DNA of 27,258 nucleotides from Chara braunii (Eukaryota; Streptophyta; Charophyceae; Charales; Characeae): assembly GCA_003427395.1 (NCBI GenBank), contig BFEA01000629.1, positions 777,771-805,028 of the forward strand. Reading direction: 5' to 3'. Under the pieces are notes generated by a model, which worked only from the letters and a program-made list of their open reading frames with translations, did no database searches and was not told the origin of the DNA. Positions 9,658-19,219 of this stretch are shown here, piece after piece. The first letter of the stretch is position 1, and each line of letters begins with the position of its first letter. The position numbers and the translations under genes were made by a program.

Positions 9658-9939
9658 TTACCAGTTTTTTGACGTAGAGTTTACGTGAACTTTTTGGCCT
9701 ACTGCTGTCGGATAGGAAGGGAACAAAGGCTCTTTGTACTTAACTACCGTCCTCTTCTGGCATTCTACGCATGTCAGACAGTATGATTCTACGTCCTTAT
9801 ATAAGTCATCCCACCAGTAGAGGTTCCTAATATTTTCAAAAGTTCCTTTGACTCCTCTATGTCCTCCGACGATGTCATCGTGAAGTTTCGCTATTATCTC
9901 CCGGCGCTCGTCCTCATCACAAACCACTCTCATTGGCAT
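9658..9939 (-). pseudogene. Integrase N-terminal HHCC zinc-binding domain
   Basis: The 93-residue fragment contains LHDDIVGGHRG, giving the two histidines, and YCLTCVECQK, giving the CX2C pair, the HHCC finger found at the N-terminus of retroviral and Ty3 integrases. It then reaches VHVNSTS, where the first catalytic aspartate of the DDE triad is expected; asparagine (9679-9681) is present instead. The frame stops shortly after and does not match the frame of the downstream core. The fragment follows RNase H by about 100 bp, as expected for pol order. Confidence 0.85.
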
Positions 9940-10046
9940 TCCGTTTTTAGGTGGTCTCTTAAAGAGGTGCCCCGCCTTTAGGCAATACTGTTGAGCTTCC
10001 TTCCTAAGTTTGTCATCTAACTCGATTTCCCCTATAAGATACCGCC

Positions 10047-10553
10047 CTATCTTATGATACTCGCCAAAAAATTCTCAAGGAATAAGGAAGTTCCTCCTGC
10101 AGTGGGCTCTATTTGTAAGGAGCCGATGTCCATTTGTAAAAATTTGTCCATACCACTAGGCGACCCTAGGTCTCCCTCTTCTAGTGGGATTCGCGAGAGG
10201 TCATCAACAACTGAATTCTTAGCCCCGGATATTCGCTTTACTACATAGTCAAACATCCTTATATGCATCAGCCACCTGGTGATCGTTGGGTTTGTCAATG
10301 AGAAGTTTTTTTGTAAGACAACTGCCACCGCTGTCGGATCAACCCGCAGTACGAATCTTCGCCCGTAAATATAATGTCGGAAAATATTTAAACAGTGTAA
10401 CACTCCTAGAAGTTTTTTCTTAAACTGTGGGTAGTTCTTCTCAGTGGCGTTTAAGGTTTTACTCTCAAATCTGAGGGGCCTCTCATTGCCGGTCTGATCC
10501 TTTTGAGCCAAGACTTTACCAACAGAGGCAGGTCCCGCATTCGTACATACCAC
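10047..10553 (-). pseudogene. RNase H domain of Ty3/gypsy pol (active site eroded)
   Basis: RNase H removes the RNA strand of the RNA/DNA hybrid during reverse transcription. Recognisable parts are the VGKVLAQKDQ strand, LRFESKTLNATEKNY, FRHYIYGRRFVLRVDP and the terminal NSVVDDLSR motif. Two catalytic acids are lost: CTNAG has Asn (10539-10541) where Asp is expected, and FKKKLLG has Lys (10413-10415) where the KELL glutamate is expected. Both fit single G-to-A changes on the coding strand. The fragment runs past the RNase H domain into the linker before integrase. Confidence 0.85.
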
Positions 10554-10554
10554 G

Positions 10555-10885
10555 AATGACCGATATTCCTCGTCTTCGAAGTACGGTACTCCAAGGACTT
10601 GACCTCCTTCCTTAAGCTCATCCTTTAACGTTCTTACTATATCCTCGTGTTCACTTATCCTTTGTCATTCTACTCCCTTGCGCAAGAGCTTTCTTAGCGG
10701 TTCGGCCTTTGCAGCATAGCCTTTTATGAAATTTCTCCATAATCCGCCACCCCTAGAAACTGACGTATGTCAGTGATATGTCGTAGGGGAGTAGGCCAGT
10801 TCATAACCTTTTCTAACTTTGCCGGGTCTGGGCGTCTGCCATCCTTGTCGCAGATATAACCCAATATCTTTATAGAGGATACTGC
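10555..10885 (-). pseudogene. RT connection region (frameshifted)
   Basis: The minus strand encodes GYICDKDGRRPDPAKLEK and TDIRQFLGVADY, the conserved segment after RT in Ty3/gypsy pol. A frame change follows near 10733, after which the homologous reading continues as WRNFIKGYAAKAEPLRKLL. A TGA then stands where the conserved tryptophan before this domain's end is expected. The segment links the RT and RNase H fragments without a large gap. Confidence 0.8.
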
Positions 10886-11866
10886 CTATCTGTTTTTTGT
10901 TCCACTGACCGTAACGTTCGCGTCCTCTAACTTCACCAGTACTTTCTTGATATCCTTTGCATGTGTGGTGACGAACTTCCTCACTCCGGGTCTCACTTCT
11001 GTCTCATCTTTCTCATATGGTCCTTTGATCGGGAAGTCATCTAGAAAAACCTCTACCAAGTTTGGTATGAATTCCCGTAGAACGACGATCATCCCTCTCT
11101 GAAAGACTGCGACGCCGTTAGTCCATCCCATCGACACCACCATCATTTGAACAAATCCTAATGGTGTATGCATCGCAGTTAGATGTCGGTCTCTGTAGTC
11201 TAGCGGTATCTCATCGTAGCCCGAGAAAAGGTCGCACACTGAGTAAATTGAACATTCGGCTGAGCCTTCGGATAAAAGATCCCCATTTGGTATGGACCCA
11301 ACGTCCCTCACCGTGACCTTATTTGTCTTTTGTAAGTCATGTATCCATCGTAGTTTTCCATTTGATTTCTTTATGAAGAACCACCGATTGGCGTAGGCGC
11401 TCTCACAGGGCTCCGCGACAAACATCCTTAACTTCTCCTTGAGGAAGTTTACTATCATCTCCTTTTCCTTTTGCGCACACTTCCATCCTGCGACATTCCA
11501 TGGAACATGAGGGACCGTATGGATTCTTGCAGGCTTAGCATATCGTGGATCTATTCGCCCTCTTTCTGAGTCACAAAAGGCTACTGCCTTGTCGCATGCT
11601 CTTAATGTATCTATCATGAGTTCTCTCTCCTCGTCCGTTATATTTCTGTTGCCTATGTCCATTCCCTTTATCCAGTCTTCCGTAATTCTCTGCCCTTCAG
11701 TGGCCTTTCGTTCTCTGATCATCTGAGTAATTTCTTCTTCAGTGATCCCTATTTTCACGGTCCTATCACAGCTGACTGCGGCTAGCTTGACTTTCAGGGC
11801 TACCATTTTGTATCTCTTTCTCCCGCCGTATGGGGACATTCCTCCAAAAAAGACAAGTTTATACAT
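10886..11866 (-). pseudogene. Reverse transcriptase of Ty3/gypsy pol, largest intact fragment
   Basis: This 326-residue frame begins with a real ATG, but in a different frame from the fragment upstream, so it is part of pol and not a separate gene. RT landmarks: FIKKSNGKLRWIHDLQKTN (fingers), SVCDLFSGYDEIPLDYRDR with the first catalytic aspartate, TPLGFVQMMVVSMGWTNGV (palm), and VEVFLDDFPIKG, where the FLDD catalytic box is at 11036-11047. FLDD replaces the usual Y[VI]DD, a tolerated variant in this superfamily. The last 40 residues belong to the thumb, and a stop cuts the frame there. Confidence 0.92.
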
Positions 11867-12000
11867 CCAACGAATTCCTCGTCGTCAGCCTCTTTCGCGT
11901 AGAGTGTTCCGTTCACCATGTACTTACTTTCTAAGTCTTTGACATCAATCTTTTTCCCTCTCACTTTGTGAGGTCCCAGTGTGAGATCATCAGATATCAT
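11800..12000 (-). pseudogene. Protease-RT linker fragment
   Basis: A 66-residue piece in the same frame as the protease fragment, separated from it only by a TAA at 12001-12003. Its last 20 residues overlap the start of the RT fragment in another frame, which places a frameshift at about 11840-11870. No catalytic motif is expected here. Confidence 0.6.
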
Positions 12001-12507
12001 TTAACAACTTCTCGTGTTTAGTCGTCCTTTGTTTTGCAATGAAATCTTATGACGTTGATCAAATTCGTTCACGTTCTTCAAGGTAACCCTACTACCTTGA
12101 GGTCCGTCTATGGTAACCGTCTGACTTTCGTCCCGCTTGTTCTCGATGGTGGCATTGACCGGTGTCAGCCATGTCCTTTCAAGGATGATTTCTGACGAAC
12201 AATGCTCGACTGTAAGGACGGGTACAGTGACTTCAACTCCAGTGACTACTATCTTGGCTTTATAGCATACCCCAAGCGCGGGTTGCTTGAGTTTCTTAGC
12301 GGATATCATGATCAGAGCTACGCTCCTGTCTATTTATAAGCCAACGTTTCGGGCCTCCTTGTCCTCACAGACAGTGGACTCAGATCCGTCGTCGGCTGTA
12401 GCCTCCATCCCTATGCCATTGACGGTGACGTTGAGCTTTCCACTGGCAAGGACGTAAAAGTAGTCGTTTCTGCCTTCACTGGTTTGTACTCGTTTGCCTT
12501 CTTCGTT
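12001..12507 (-). pseudogene. Retropepsin-like aspartic protease (degenerate)
   Basis: The protease would cut the Gag-Pol polyprotein. The minus strand shows MEATADDGSESTVCED near 12385-12430, which aligns with the D[ST]G active-site loop (usual form VDSGS), and later IILERTWLTPVNATIENK, matching the I(L/I)G(R/x)xW flap-to-dimer segment of such proteases. Asp-Asp-Gly replaces Asp-Ser/Thr-Gly, expected to impair catalysis. Two in-frame TAA codons, at 12508-12510 and near 12340, flank the active-site segment. The frame matches that of the zinc-knuckle fragment upstream. Confidence 0.65.
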
Positions 12508-13299
12508 TTATGCCGTAGGGACTGAGGTTTTCACCTCCTCCCTCTGTTGTCCAGAAACTGTTTCTGGTCGCGGTACTTTATTTTTCTTCATCATACCTAT
12601 TAATTCATACCTCGCCGGGTCACAGCCTGCTATAAATTCATTGAGGGTGATAGGGATTGACATATCCATGACCCTTCTTAAGAGTTCTCGTAAATCGACT
12701 TCGTCTAGCGAACTTTTTAGCTGAAACTTCTTGGCCGCTCTTTTTTTAGGGCATTGTGGTGACTTAGGTGACTCAATTTGCTCATCCGTGATAGGTTGAT
12801 CCTGATCCTCTTTCTTCGTCTCGCTTGACTCGCCGACCTCGCCGACGCCTTGGGTACGTACGTAGACTTCTCCATTATTTACTGTCTCCTCAAACTTAAT
12901 GGATGAAATTCTCACACTCAGGCTTTCTTGTGGTTCGTCGAAGTCATCCTCGAAAGTTACTCGGGAGACCTTGGCTGGTAATTGATCCTGGAATTGCTTC
13001 CCTTTTACTTCATTCATTCTCCTCCTTCGGATATCCACATTAATCTTCATCGAGGGTAGGAAGGCTACTGGTTTGCCTTCATCAGCCCACATGATGTACT
13101 TTCGATCGTCGAGTTCAATCATGCCCTCTTTTAGTGTATCCAAAATCGCTTGACAATCTCTTTTTCGGTGGTCTTCATCTGCACAGTAGATGCAAGCTTT
13201 TTCGTTCCAGGTTCGCTTTGGGTTAGGGTTCCCTTTTTCGCGTGGAGGCCGAATAGAGGGTTCTTCCTTCCTCTGACTACCACTTTGCAGTCTTTTCAT
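12508..13299 (-). pseudogene. Gag nucleocapsid with CCHC zinc knuckle and acidic linker
   Basis: This 263-residue frame carries CIYCADEDHRKRDC near residues 37-50, a perfect CX2CX4HX4C knuckle that in Gag binds genomic RNA. It is followed by a segment similar to those leading into protease in related elements (DRKYIMWADEGKPVAFLPS) and a long acidic, Ser/Glu-rich linker. Upstream, the minus strand encodes EKELVKQIEVLKANNEK in a frame offset by one, then LQSGSQR in this frame, which points to a one-base insertion near 13295. The initiating ATG is therefore internal to gag. Confidence 0.88.
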
Positions 13300-13639
13300 T
13301 ATTTGCTTTCAGAACTTCTATTTGTTTTACCAGTTCCTTTTCTCGTTTGTCTGGTCTTTTAGCCTCTAACTCATCTTTTGGCCTCCACCTGTTATCCTTT
13401 GTATTAGACCATTTGGATGTTCCCCATTCCAGATCGTTTCTTTTCCAGTCGACCCTGTTTGCTTTCCTCCGTTCACCCTCGCTTTTGACTAAGTCCCCTC
13501 TTCTAGGTGAGCTCGCGTAGGTGTCCCTTCCTTCAACTTTGGGTCTCCTTTCATCGTATTGAGATTTTTCTTCTCCTTTTTCTGTAGTTCCTCCTTTCCC
13601 TAGGTTATCGAGGACCCTTGCGAGGTGTGCCTTCGCACT

Positions 13640-14262
13640 TTAGCCTTCGATGTCATGGACTAAGATTTTGAATTGGCTAAAAGTCACTTTAGAGGGAAGA
13701 CCCCTCATAATCTTCTCTCGTTTTTCCCGAGATAAAAATCCTACGAATATTCCGCATCTTTTTATTTCGCCCATTAATCCCCCTTCTACCAGAGGGTTCG
13801 AAGCCTTCTCGTACCTCCTTGAGAATGCCACTAAACTCTCGTCCTCCTATTTTTTCATCTGTGTGAGATCTCCTATCGAATAGGAGGTTTCATCGCATGC
13901 GAAAATTTTGGTAACTCTTTCTCTGAATGTTAGCCAAGGCCAGCTGTCCGGAATAGCTTCTCTCACTTCCCGATCTATCTTGGGGGCTGTATAGTGGAGG
14001 AGGTTTATAATCATTTCCTGATCGCTTCATTCCGCCCTCATTCTCAGTACCTCCCAGTCATCTAAGAATTATGAAACGTTCTTCCCTGTAAAGATCGTTT
14101 GGATTCCGGAGAGCGTCGATAATTGGAATGTCTGGGCTCCTAGGAAGGGGAACATGTAAGAGGCCGGTGTGTAAGCCATTCTGTACGGCTCGCTCACGGT
14201 TTCCCTATATGGTTCCCTTATTCCGGGATCCGAGAATCTTGCAATCCTATTTTTATTCAAAA
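13640..14262 (-). pseudogene. Gag capsid region (retrotrans_gag-like)
   Basis: In one frame the minus strand reads a capsid-like helical region: FTGKNVS, stop, FLDDWEVLRMRAE, stop, SDQEMIINLLHY, then SWPWLTFRERVTKIF, a TAG, EDESLVAFSRRYEKASNPL, and KREKIMRGLPSKVTFSQF. This order (F-x-G...W; P-W-x-x-F; L-x-x-F-x-x-x-Y) is typical of Ty3 Gag capsid. Three in-frame stops and a terminal stop at 13640 disable it. The N-terminal part (14069-14260) is Tyr/Pro-rich. Confidence 0.7.
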
Positions 14263-15904
14263 TTTCTTTCCTCTAACCTTCACTCTTGGAGGTTCGTTCC
14301 TCGAGTTCTGTAGCTTTTGTATGTAACTCTCTTAGGACCTTCCTTAATTTTTCCGCATCTTTCCCAATGCAAACTCTCATTTTTCTCACTTCGGTACTCG
14401 TCCTTGATTCTTATGTTTTGACTTCGCCACCTATCGATGATAGATAGGTTCCCTCTGCTTCCATATTTCTATCTCAGTCGTCAAGAAGTTGATTCAAGGC
14501 GGCTTTAACTTTTTTTTTTGATTGTTCTAGCAACTCTTGCAATGTGTCGAAGTCCTCGTTTTTTCCTTGAGCTTTCACTACTAAGGGGGTAGCTAATGCG
14601 GTTTGCAGGTAGCGCGAGTTTGCCTCCAACGTTCTTAAGGACATCCCATCATTTACTACGTTGGAGAGATCCCCTAGAGCTCAAGCGTCGTTCCTCAACC
14701 TTTCTATGAATGTAGTTATTGTCTCTCTCCAGGTGCGCGATACCGTTTGGCCTTCAAAATTCACAGTGAGGACTTGTATTCTTGCTAGGAAGAGTTCACC
14801 CGCAGCTTTCCAGACGACACACTTTCTGGCTTCTATCGCCGCTTTTGTGGCACACTCAGCTTTCTCTTCCTGGTTTAGTTTCTCATCATGTACTGCTTCC
14901 ACTAGGACTCACACTAAAGACCCTTCTCTTCCTGCTCTGGCCGAGAGACTGAACGTTTTTCATCTAGATTCAACATTAGCCATCTCTTTCCTGGTTAGGT
15001 TGTTCTTGAACTTGGTTTAGGAGTCTGGCAATGAAATCATTTCGCCATCCTATAATCTTCTCCCTTTCCTCTCTCTAGATTGCGACGAGGCATTCCACGC
15101 TTCTTTCCAGTCTATCTAAGTCAGTTTCGTTCGTAGAACCACACCACTCTTGGTATCTTGCGAGCAACTCCTCCACCTTCCTTTCTATGGGGTCTAAGTA
15201 TATCTAAAGGATGGCTTCAATCTTTGCATCTCTTCCCCTCACACGTGGGTTCACACTTCGTGGATTGTCTCGTCCTTCTCTATCTCGCACCTCATCCATC
15301 CTTCTGTCCAGATCATCACACTGTAGGTTATGCGAGTCTCTGTTCTAACTTGTGCTTGTGCCCTCGGCCTTTCGCGGTCTATAGCTTCTTGTGCCAATCG
15401 TTGGCAACTTAGTGTATCTAACACTCTAGTAGTTCGGATCCGAATAATCAAAGTTATAGTCCCCGCGAAGGATAGCCTATTCACTTCCTCTTCATTAGTC
15501 ACCGCCCCTGGCATTGCTCCCTGCTTTCTTTTCAATCCCGAGAGTTCCACTAGCTTGATCTCTTCTCTTACACTCTAATTTTTCACACCTCTTAAGACCC
15601 CCATCAACCTGCCTCTGTCGTCTCTTATCTGATGCTCACCCTCCACTCCGAAAAGTCCCGTGTCAAGATACAATTCCCCTTCTTGGTTATTAAGGCAAGC
15701 AGCCCCTCTCCTGATTTCCACTGTCTGAGTCCTGGGACACCTTATCCTTCTACAGATTGACGTTCCCATCGTGCATAGATCCTCCCGAGTCCATGACCTT
15801 AGAAGTCGGAGCAGATCATCTGACGTCCTTCTATCAAGATCTCGACCTAGTATCCTTTGAAGTACATTTCCGTCTTTCGACCCACAAACTCCGCCTTTGG
15901 CCAT
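14263..15904 (-). pseudogene. Gag N-terminal half with coiled-coil segments
   Basis: Open fragments at 14681-14902, 15251-15550 and 15575-15904 share one frame with the capsid region. They encode charged, mostly helical sequence rich in Glu, Arg, Ala and Gln (for example QEEKAECATKAAIEARKCV and LQELLEQSKKKVKAALNQ), consistent with coiled coils before capsid. The 109-residue fragment at 15575-15904 is arginine-rich and unrecognised. Multiple stops occur. The role is inferred from position; only the frame continuity and composition are directly visible. Confidence 0.5.
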
Positions 15905-15949
15905 TTGTACACTAGTGAAGCAGTAGTCACTCTTGTAGCTGGGAGTATT

Positions 15950-16300
15950 CCTCTTGTTGCCTCTTAATCTTCCACACGAGGTCTATCACAGCCGACCAAT
16001 TATTTTCAGAGAACATGAGTCCTTCGACCGGTGGTGATGGTATCCCAATGAAGGGCCTAACGTAAGTACTCCAAAAGAAAATTTTCCCTTCTCATTCAAG
16101 TCGTCTTTTCTCGTCATGCACTAGGTTCGATGCCCTTTGCCGACACGGACCTTTTTCATCTTCTACAAACTTATGGTGCGGTACATATATCCCAACATCA
16201 TACTCATCGAGGTTGTTGAAATAGTAGGTGAGGACATACATACCACCCTTGACTCTTTAAGCCTTCATACCTGACGATCTCATAGGGAACCACAACTCTC
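15950..16300 (-). pseudogene. Third copy of repeated N-terminal gag domain (frameshifted)
   Basis: Across two frames the minus strand encodes RVVVPYEIVRYEG, then MYVLTYYFNNLDEYDVGIYV, RASNLVHDEKRRLE, a TGA, EGKIFFWSTYVRP and IPSPPVEG. This repeats the pattern of the two domains upstream: a PY box, a strand ending in DEYDI/V, a helix with L..(E/D).L, and a closing Pro-x-Pro. Frame changes between the PY box and the central strands show decay. The element's coding strand continues through it to the rest of gag. Confidence 0.6.
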
Positions 16301-16417
16301 GTTGATATTGTGTTTAAGGGAGTTGACCAGCCTCTCCAATTCCTCCTTACCCAATCTCCTACATTTCCTCGGTACCATATGACGACTCATCTGTACTTTA
16401 ATCTCCTTCCTTGGTTA

Positions 16418-16900
16418 TCAAGGTGTCAAGTGTCGGAGTACGAACTCCACTATCACCTCGTCCTTTTCATCCGTCAACGCTTCCATAGGGACAGGACGTT
16501 TAGGTATTCGCTCATAAGTTACGATCCTTGTGCTCCAGATGACATCTTTACCTTCCGAAAGCAACCTGTCTCTTTCATCTTCCACTGTTTCTTTTGCCCT
16601 CTCCCAACATCGACCGTAGATAAGGTCAACCTCTCTTTCTATTGGTAGGTAAATTCGCACGTCACACACGTCCGTTCGCAAGAAGCGTACGTTCTTCACA
16701 TAGAGGCGTATTTGTTCCCAACCGCTATCAGCTGTCTCGTACGCGTCAACCATGTAGGGAATTGGCTCCCTCCTTCCTAGGCGACTAAGTGCTGCACATA
16801 CGATATTTACTTTCTCCTTTGTTGGTTTGTTACCTGAGAGGAAGTTGTCCTTTCTTACTTCCAATTCTTCAGCCGAGATCCCTTTCCCTTCACTCATCAC
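16418..16900 (-). pseudogene. Second copy of repeated N-terminal gag domain
   Basis: This 160-residue frame begins with a charged helix (EELEVRKDNFL), then PIPYMVDAYETA at residues 46-57, YVKNVRFLRTDVCDVRIYL, GRCWERAKETVEDERDRLL and RIPKRPVP. The last four blocks align with those in the neighbouring fragments at 16949-17377 and 15950-16300. I do not recognise the domain. Predicted strand-rich and helix-rich parts alternate in the same order in all copies. Whether it started its own protein or is an internal part of gag is unclear; a stop separates it from the first copy in the same frame. Confidence 0.6.
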
Positions 16901-16948
16901 TTATTTCTTCCAGGATCTCGCTCTAAGCACCATGCCTATCAGCGGTTT

Positions 16949-17377
16949 CTAGTTACTCCCGTCAAGATAGCTATCCGGAATCGGCGGACTCGACACTCTA
17001 TCATACTCTCTAGGTTTTATACTCAAGTTGACCCTTCTCCCTTCCTTCTCTAATTTGTTCTTGTAGGCATAGGCTAAGGTATCGGCCCAGTTACGACAGC
17101 CCCACAATGCTCCAGTGAGCCTTCTTCCTCTGCGATTGTAGCAACTTATATCATACTCGTCGGTGTCATCAAACCTGACCACTAGCACATAAACCTTTTC
17201 CTTTAATTTCACATTCACTATGGCGGTGTAATAGTCAATTACATAAGGAAAGACCCCTCCCCTAGTGAAGGTTGTGTGGCGTCGTAATAGAGCCTCTATG
17301 CCTGGGTCGCTTGAAGACGGTAGCCCCCAGTTCACTCCTCCCTTGCAACTAATCCTGTCTGTCAAGAGGTCCGTCAT
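16949..17377 (-). pseudogene. First copy of repeated N-terminal gag domain
   Basis: A 142-residue frame with an ATG at 17375-17377, the most upstream coding piece of the element. After about 40 residues it shows VFPYVIDYYTAI, YVLVVRFDDTDEYDISCYN, GCRNWADTLAYAYKNKLEKEG (split here around WADTLAYAYK) and SSPPIPDS, the same order as the next two domains. It could mark the N-terminus of Gag or a separate small protein before gag. It is in the same frame as the second copy, with stops between them. Confidence 0.6.
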
Positions 17378-17429
17378 CTCTACGGTCCATTCGGGCTTCT
17401 AGTCTGGGCCACTAGTCCTCAACATAGCC

Positions 17430-18210
17430 TTTCACCTTGTCTATGCCTCCAAGGTATACCAGCCTTTCCTCTGCAAGGCCCCTCATACCGTTGTCGCGTG
17501 CATCAATCTGGCACCGCACAAAGCAGCGCGGAACCCTCCCGACCGCGTCATGCAGGAGTTGGATATTAATCCTTTGTTGCAATTATACATGGAGCTTCTG
17601 CAAGCCACTCTGGCTGAGTGCGCGAGCCATACCTCTCGCGAGCCCCTACGTCAGGATAGGGCCTACGCGAGGCACGACTTACCTCCACCTTACGGGAGCT
17701 GTCACCTCCCTTCGGTGGGCGTATCCCCCCTGAGCTACCTGTCCACAGTACGAAAGTTACTCGGTTGCAATCGCAGAGGTGGACCAGCCGATGGCGTTAC
17801 TCGTTCGCTGTAGCATAGGGGGTACGCGCGGTAACACGCCTATCGGACCCGCACGCGAGCCATCGTCTTGGGGTGTTCAAGTCCCAAGCGCGGCTCAGCG
17901 CCGGTCGACTAGGACGTATCCCACACACCACGCGCACACTACTCTAACAACCGCAAAATGACAACCCACACATATACACACGAAACGACACAACACAAAC
18001 AACGCGACAATGCTCCTAGCCCCTTCAGTGGTCATCCCATAACTTTTCACTGCAGAAATCGGATAGGCGTCGCATGAGAGACTTAGTATAAAACTGCGCG
18101 GACGCGGGACCTACTCATATCGACTCGCAATGCAAGCGTATGCAAGCGGTCGCAATGATGGCGTACTGTGTAGTACCCATACTCGCGCGGCCCCTGTTAA
18201 TCTCGAGGGT
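17430..18210. other. GC-richer leader or LTR-like region, unassigned
   Basis: Upstream of the first gag fragment, base composition rises and CpG-containing words are common. A TATA-like word (TATAAAA) occurs near 18089 on the plus strand. The position fits a 5' leader or LTR of the minus-strand element, but no sequence shared with the candidate 3' LTR was seen and no primer-binding site was found. No coding frame is supported. Confidence 0.35.
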
Positions 18211-18400
18211 CGCGTTCGACACTCAAGTGTCGGCTGACACGCGCCTTGAGGGTTAATCTCTCGACGCTGGACAACCGCCAAGCGTGGTTTAAGACCACAC
18301 ACCCTCTTTTGCACTCTATGCAGAGTGGGTGGTACACAGGTCCATACCTGTGGTGGCAGTCACCTCTTACTGCCCTGGAGATGAGCCCCACTCCAGGTCT
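18211..18400. repeat. Cluster of six short hairpins
   Basis: Perfect inverted repeats: CGACACT/AGTGTCG (18217-18232), GTGGT/ACCAC (18284-18298), CACTCT/AGAGTG (18312-18327), CACAGGT/ACCTGTG (18335-18352), GGCAGT/ACTGCC (18355-18374) and CCTGGAG/CTCCAGG (18374-18397). The last four are packed head to tail in 86 bp, which is unusually dense. They may form a structured RNA or the folded end of an element. Confidence 0.6.
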
Positions 18401-18449
18401 GGACAGAAGTCAAGGTGTTTGATTTTGACGGCTGCCACGGACTACAACG

Positions 18450-19215
18450 TCCAACTATAAAAATTAACAAGCAAAATCATCCAATAAATAAATAAACATC
18501 CCACCACTTATATATCAAATCAGATATCGAGATAACAACAAAAGAAGGGGAAACATAGACCCATCCGGTATGCAGATCGTGCGACACATGGTTGTCATTC
18601 TCACTGCCTCCAAAGTATGACCCATATACCAAGCTCCAAAATACTAACCTGCATGAAATATAGAAACACACAATAGCCACATTGCCCCATACACCAATGT
18701 GGTCAACTTCACTATTTTTTGTAACTCACACAATACCTCATACACTCAAGCCCCAGTCGTAATCAAAAACTCCATAGATCTGACAAGTTCTTTATAATGG
18801 TCATTTAAAAGAAATTCGGTTAAAACCCACAAAGAGACATGTCAAATCCCAGGGCTAAGGCAATCAAGTTGAGGTACAGGTATAGGCAAGTTGTGTCGTG
18901 AGCCGACAAATCGACGATCAACCAACCGACCTGTTATCAGTGAAAACAGAAGATGATCCTTATAGGACCAAGCTGAATCTAAGTCAAATCTTGAACTTCA
19001 GTCAAACGATAAAGAGGTCTCTTTTACACATGACAGGTGAATGCCCCAGGCTAAACCTATAAGTCCATGGAGAACAATCTCCATATCATGATCTTACCCA
19101 AATCATCCTAGTTAACTATATCTAAGCCTACCTCTAAGAAAGTTCCCAAAGAAAGATAGACTCATGGCAAAACTTCCCCTATTCAGAGTGGACTACCAGA
19201 ATCGTCACCTGTCAA
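18450..19215. other. AT-rich region without a recognised gene
   Basis: No supported open frame, RNA gene or clear repeat is visible. The sequence resembles intronic or intergenic DNA and leads into the 123-bp repeat block. Confidence 0.5.
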
Positions 19216-19219
19216 AATA

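Larger units (their letters stand above)
8339..17430 (-). mobile_element. Decayed Ty3/gypsy LTR retrotransposon
   Basis: Reading down the minus strand from 17377, the order is an N-terminal gag region with three repeated domains, coiled coil, capsid, CCHC zinc knuckle, protease-like segment, RT, connection, RNase H, integrase zinc finger, integrase core and GPY/F module, then a basic tail and a polypurine tract. PR-RT-RH-IN is the Ty3/gypsy order. Most gag fragments share one frame interrupted only by stops; pol shows several frame changes. With at least a dozen disabling lesions the copy is not autonomous. The 5' LTR and primer-binding site were not identified. Confidence 0.88.

Noticed and set aside
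17867-17888. tRNA gene suggested by GTGTTCAAGTCCC with a paired CTTGGG/CCCAAG stem
   Set aside because: The loop would be 10 nt rather than 7, and no acceptor, D or anticodon arm can be drawn around it.
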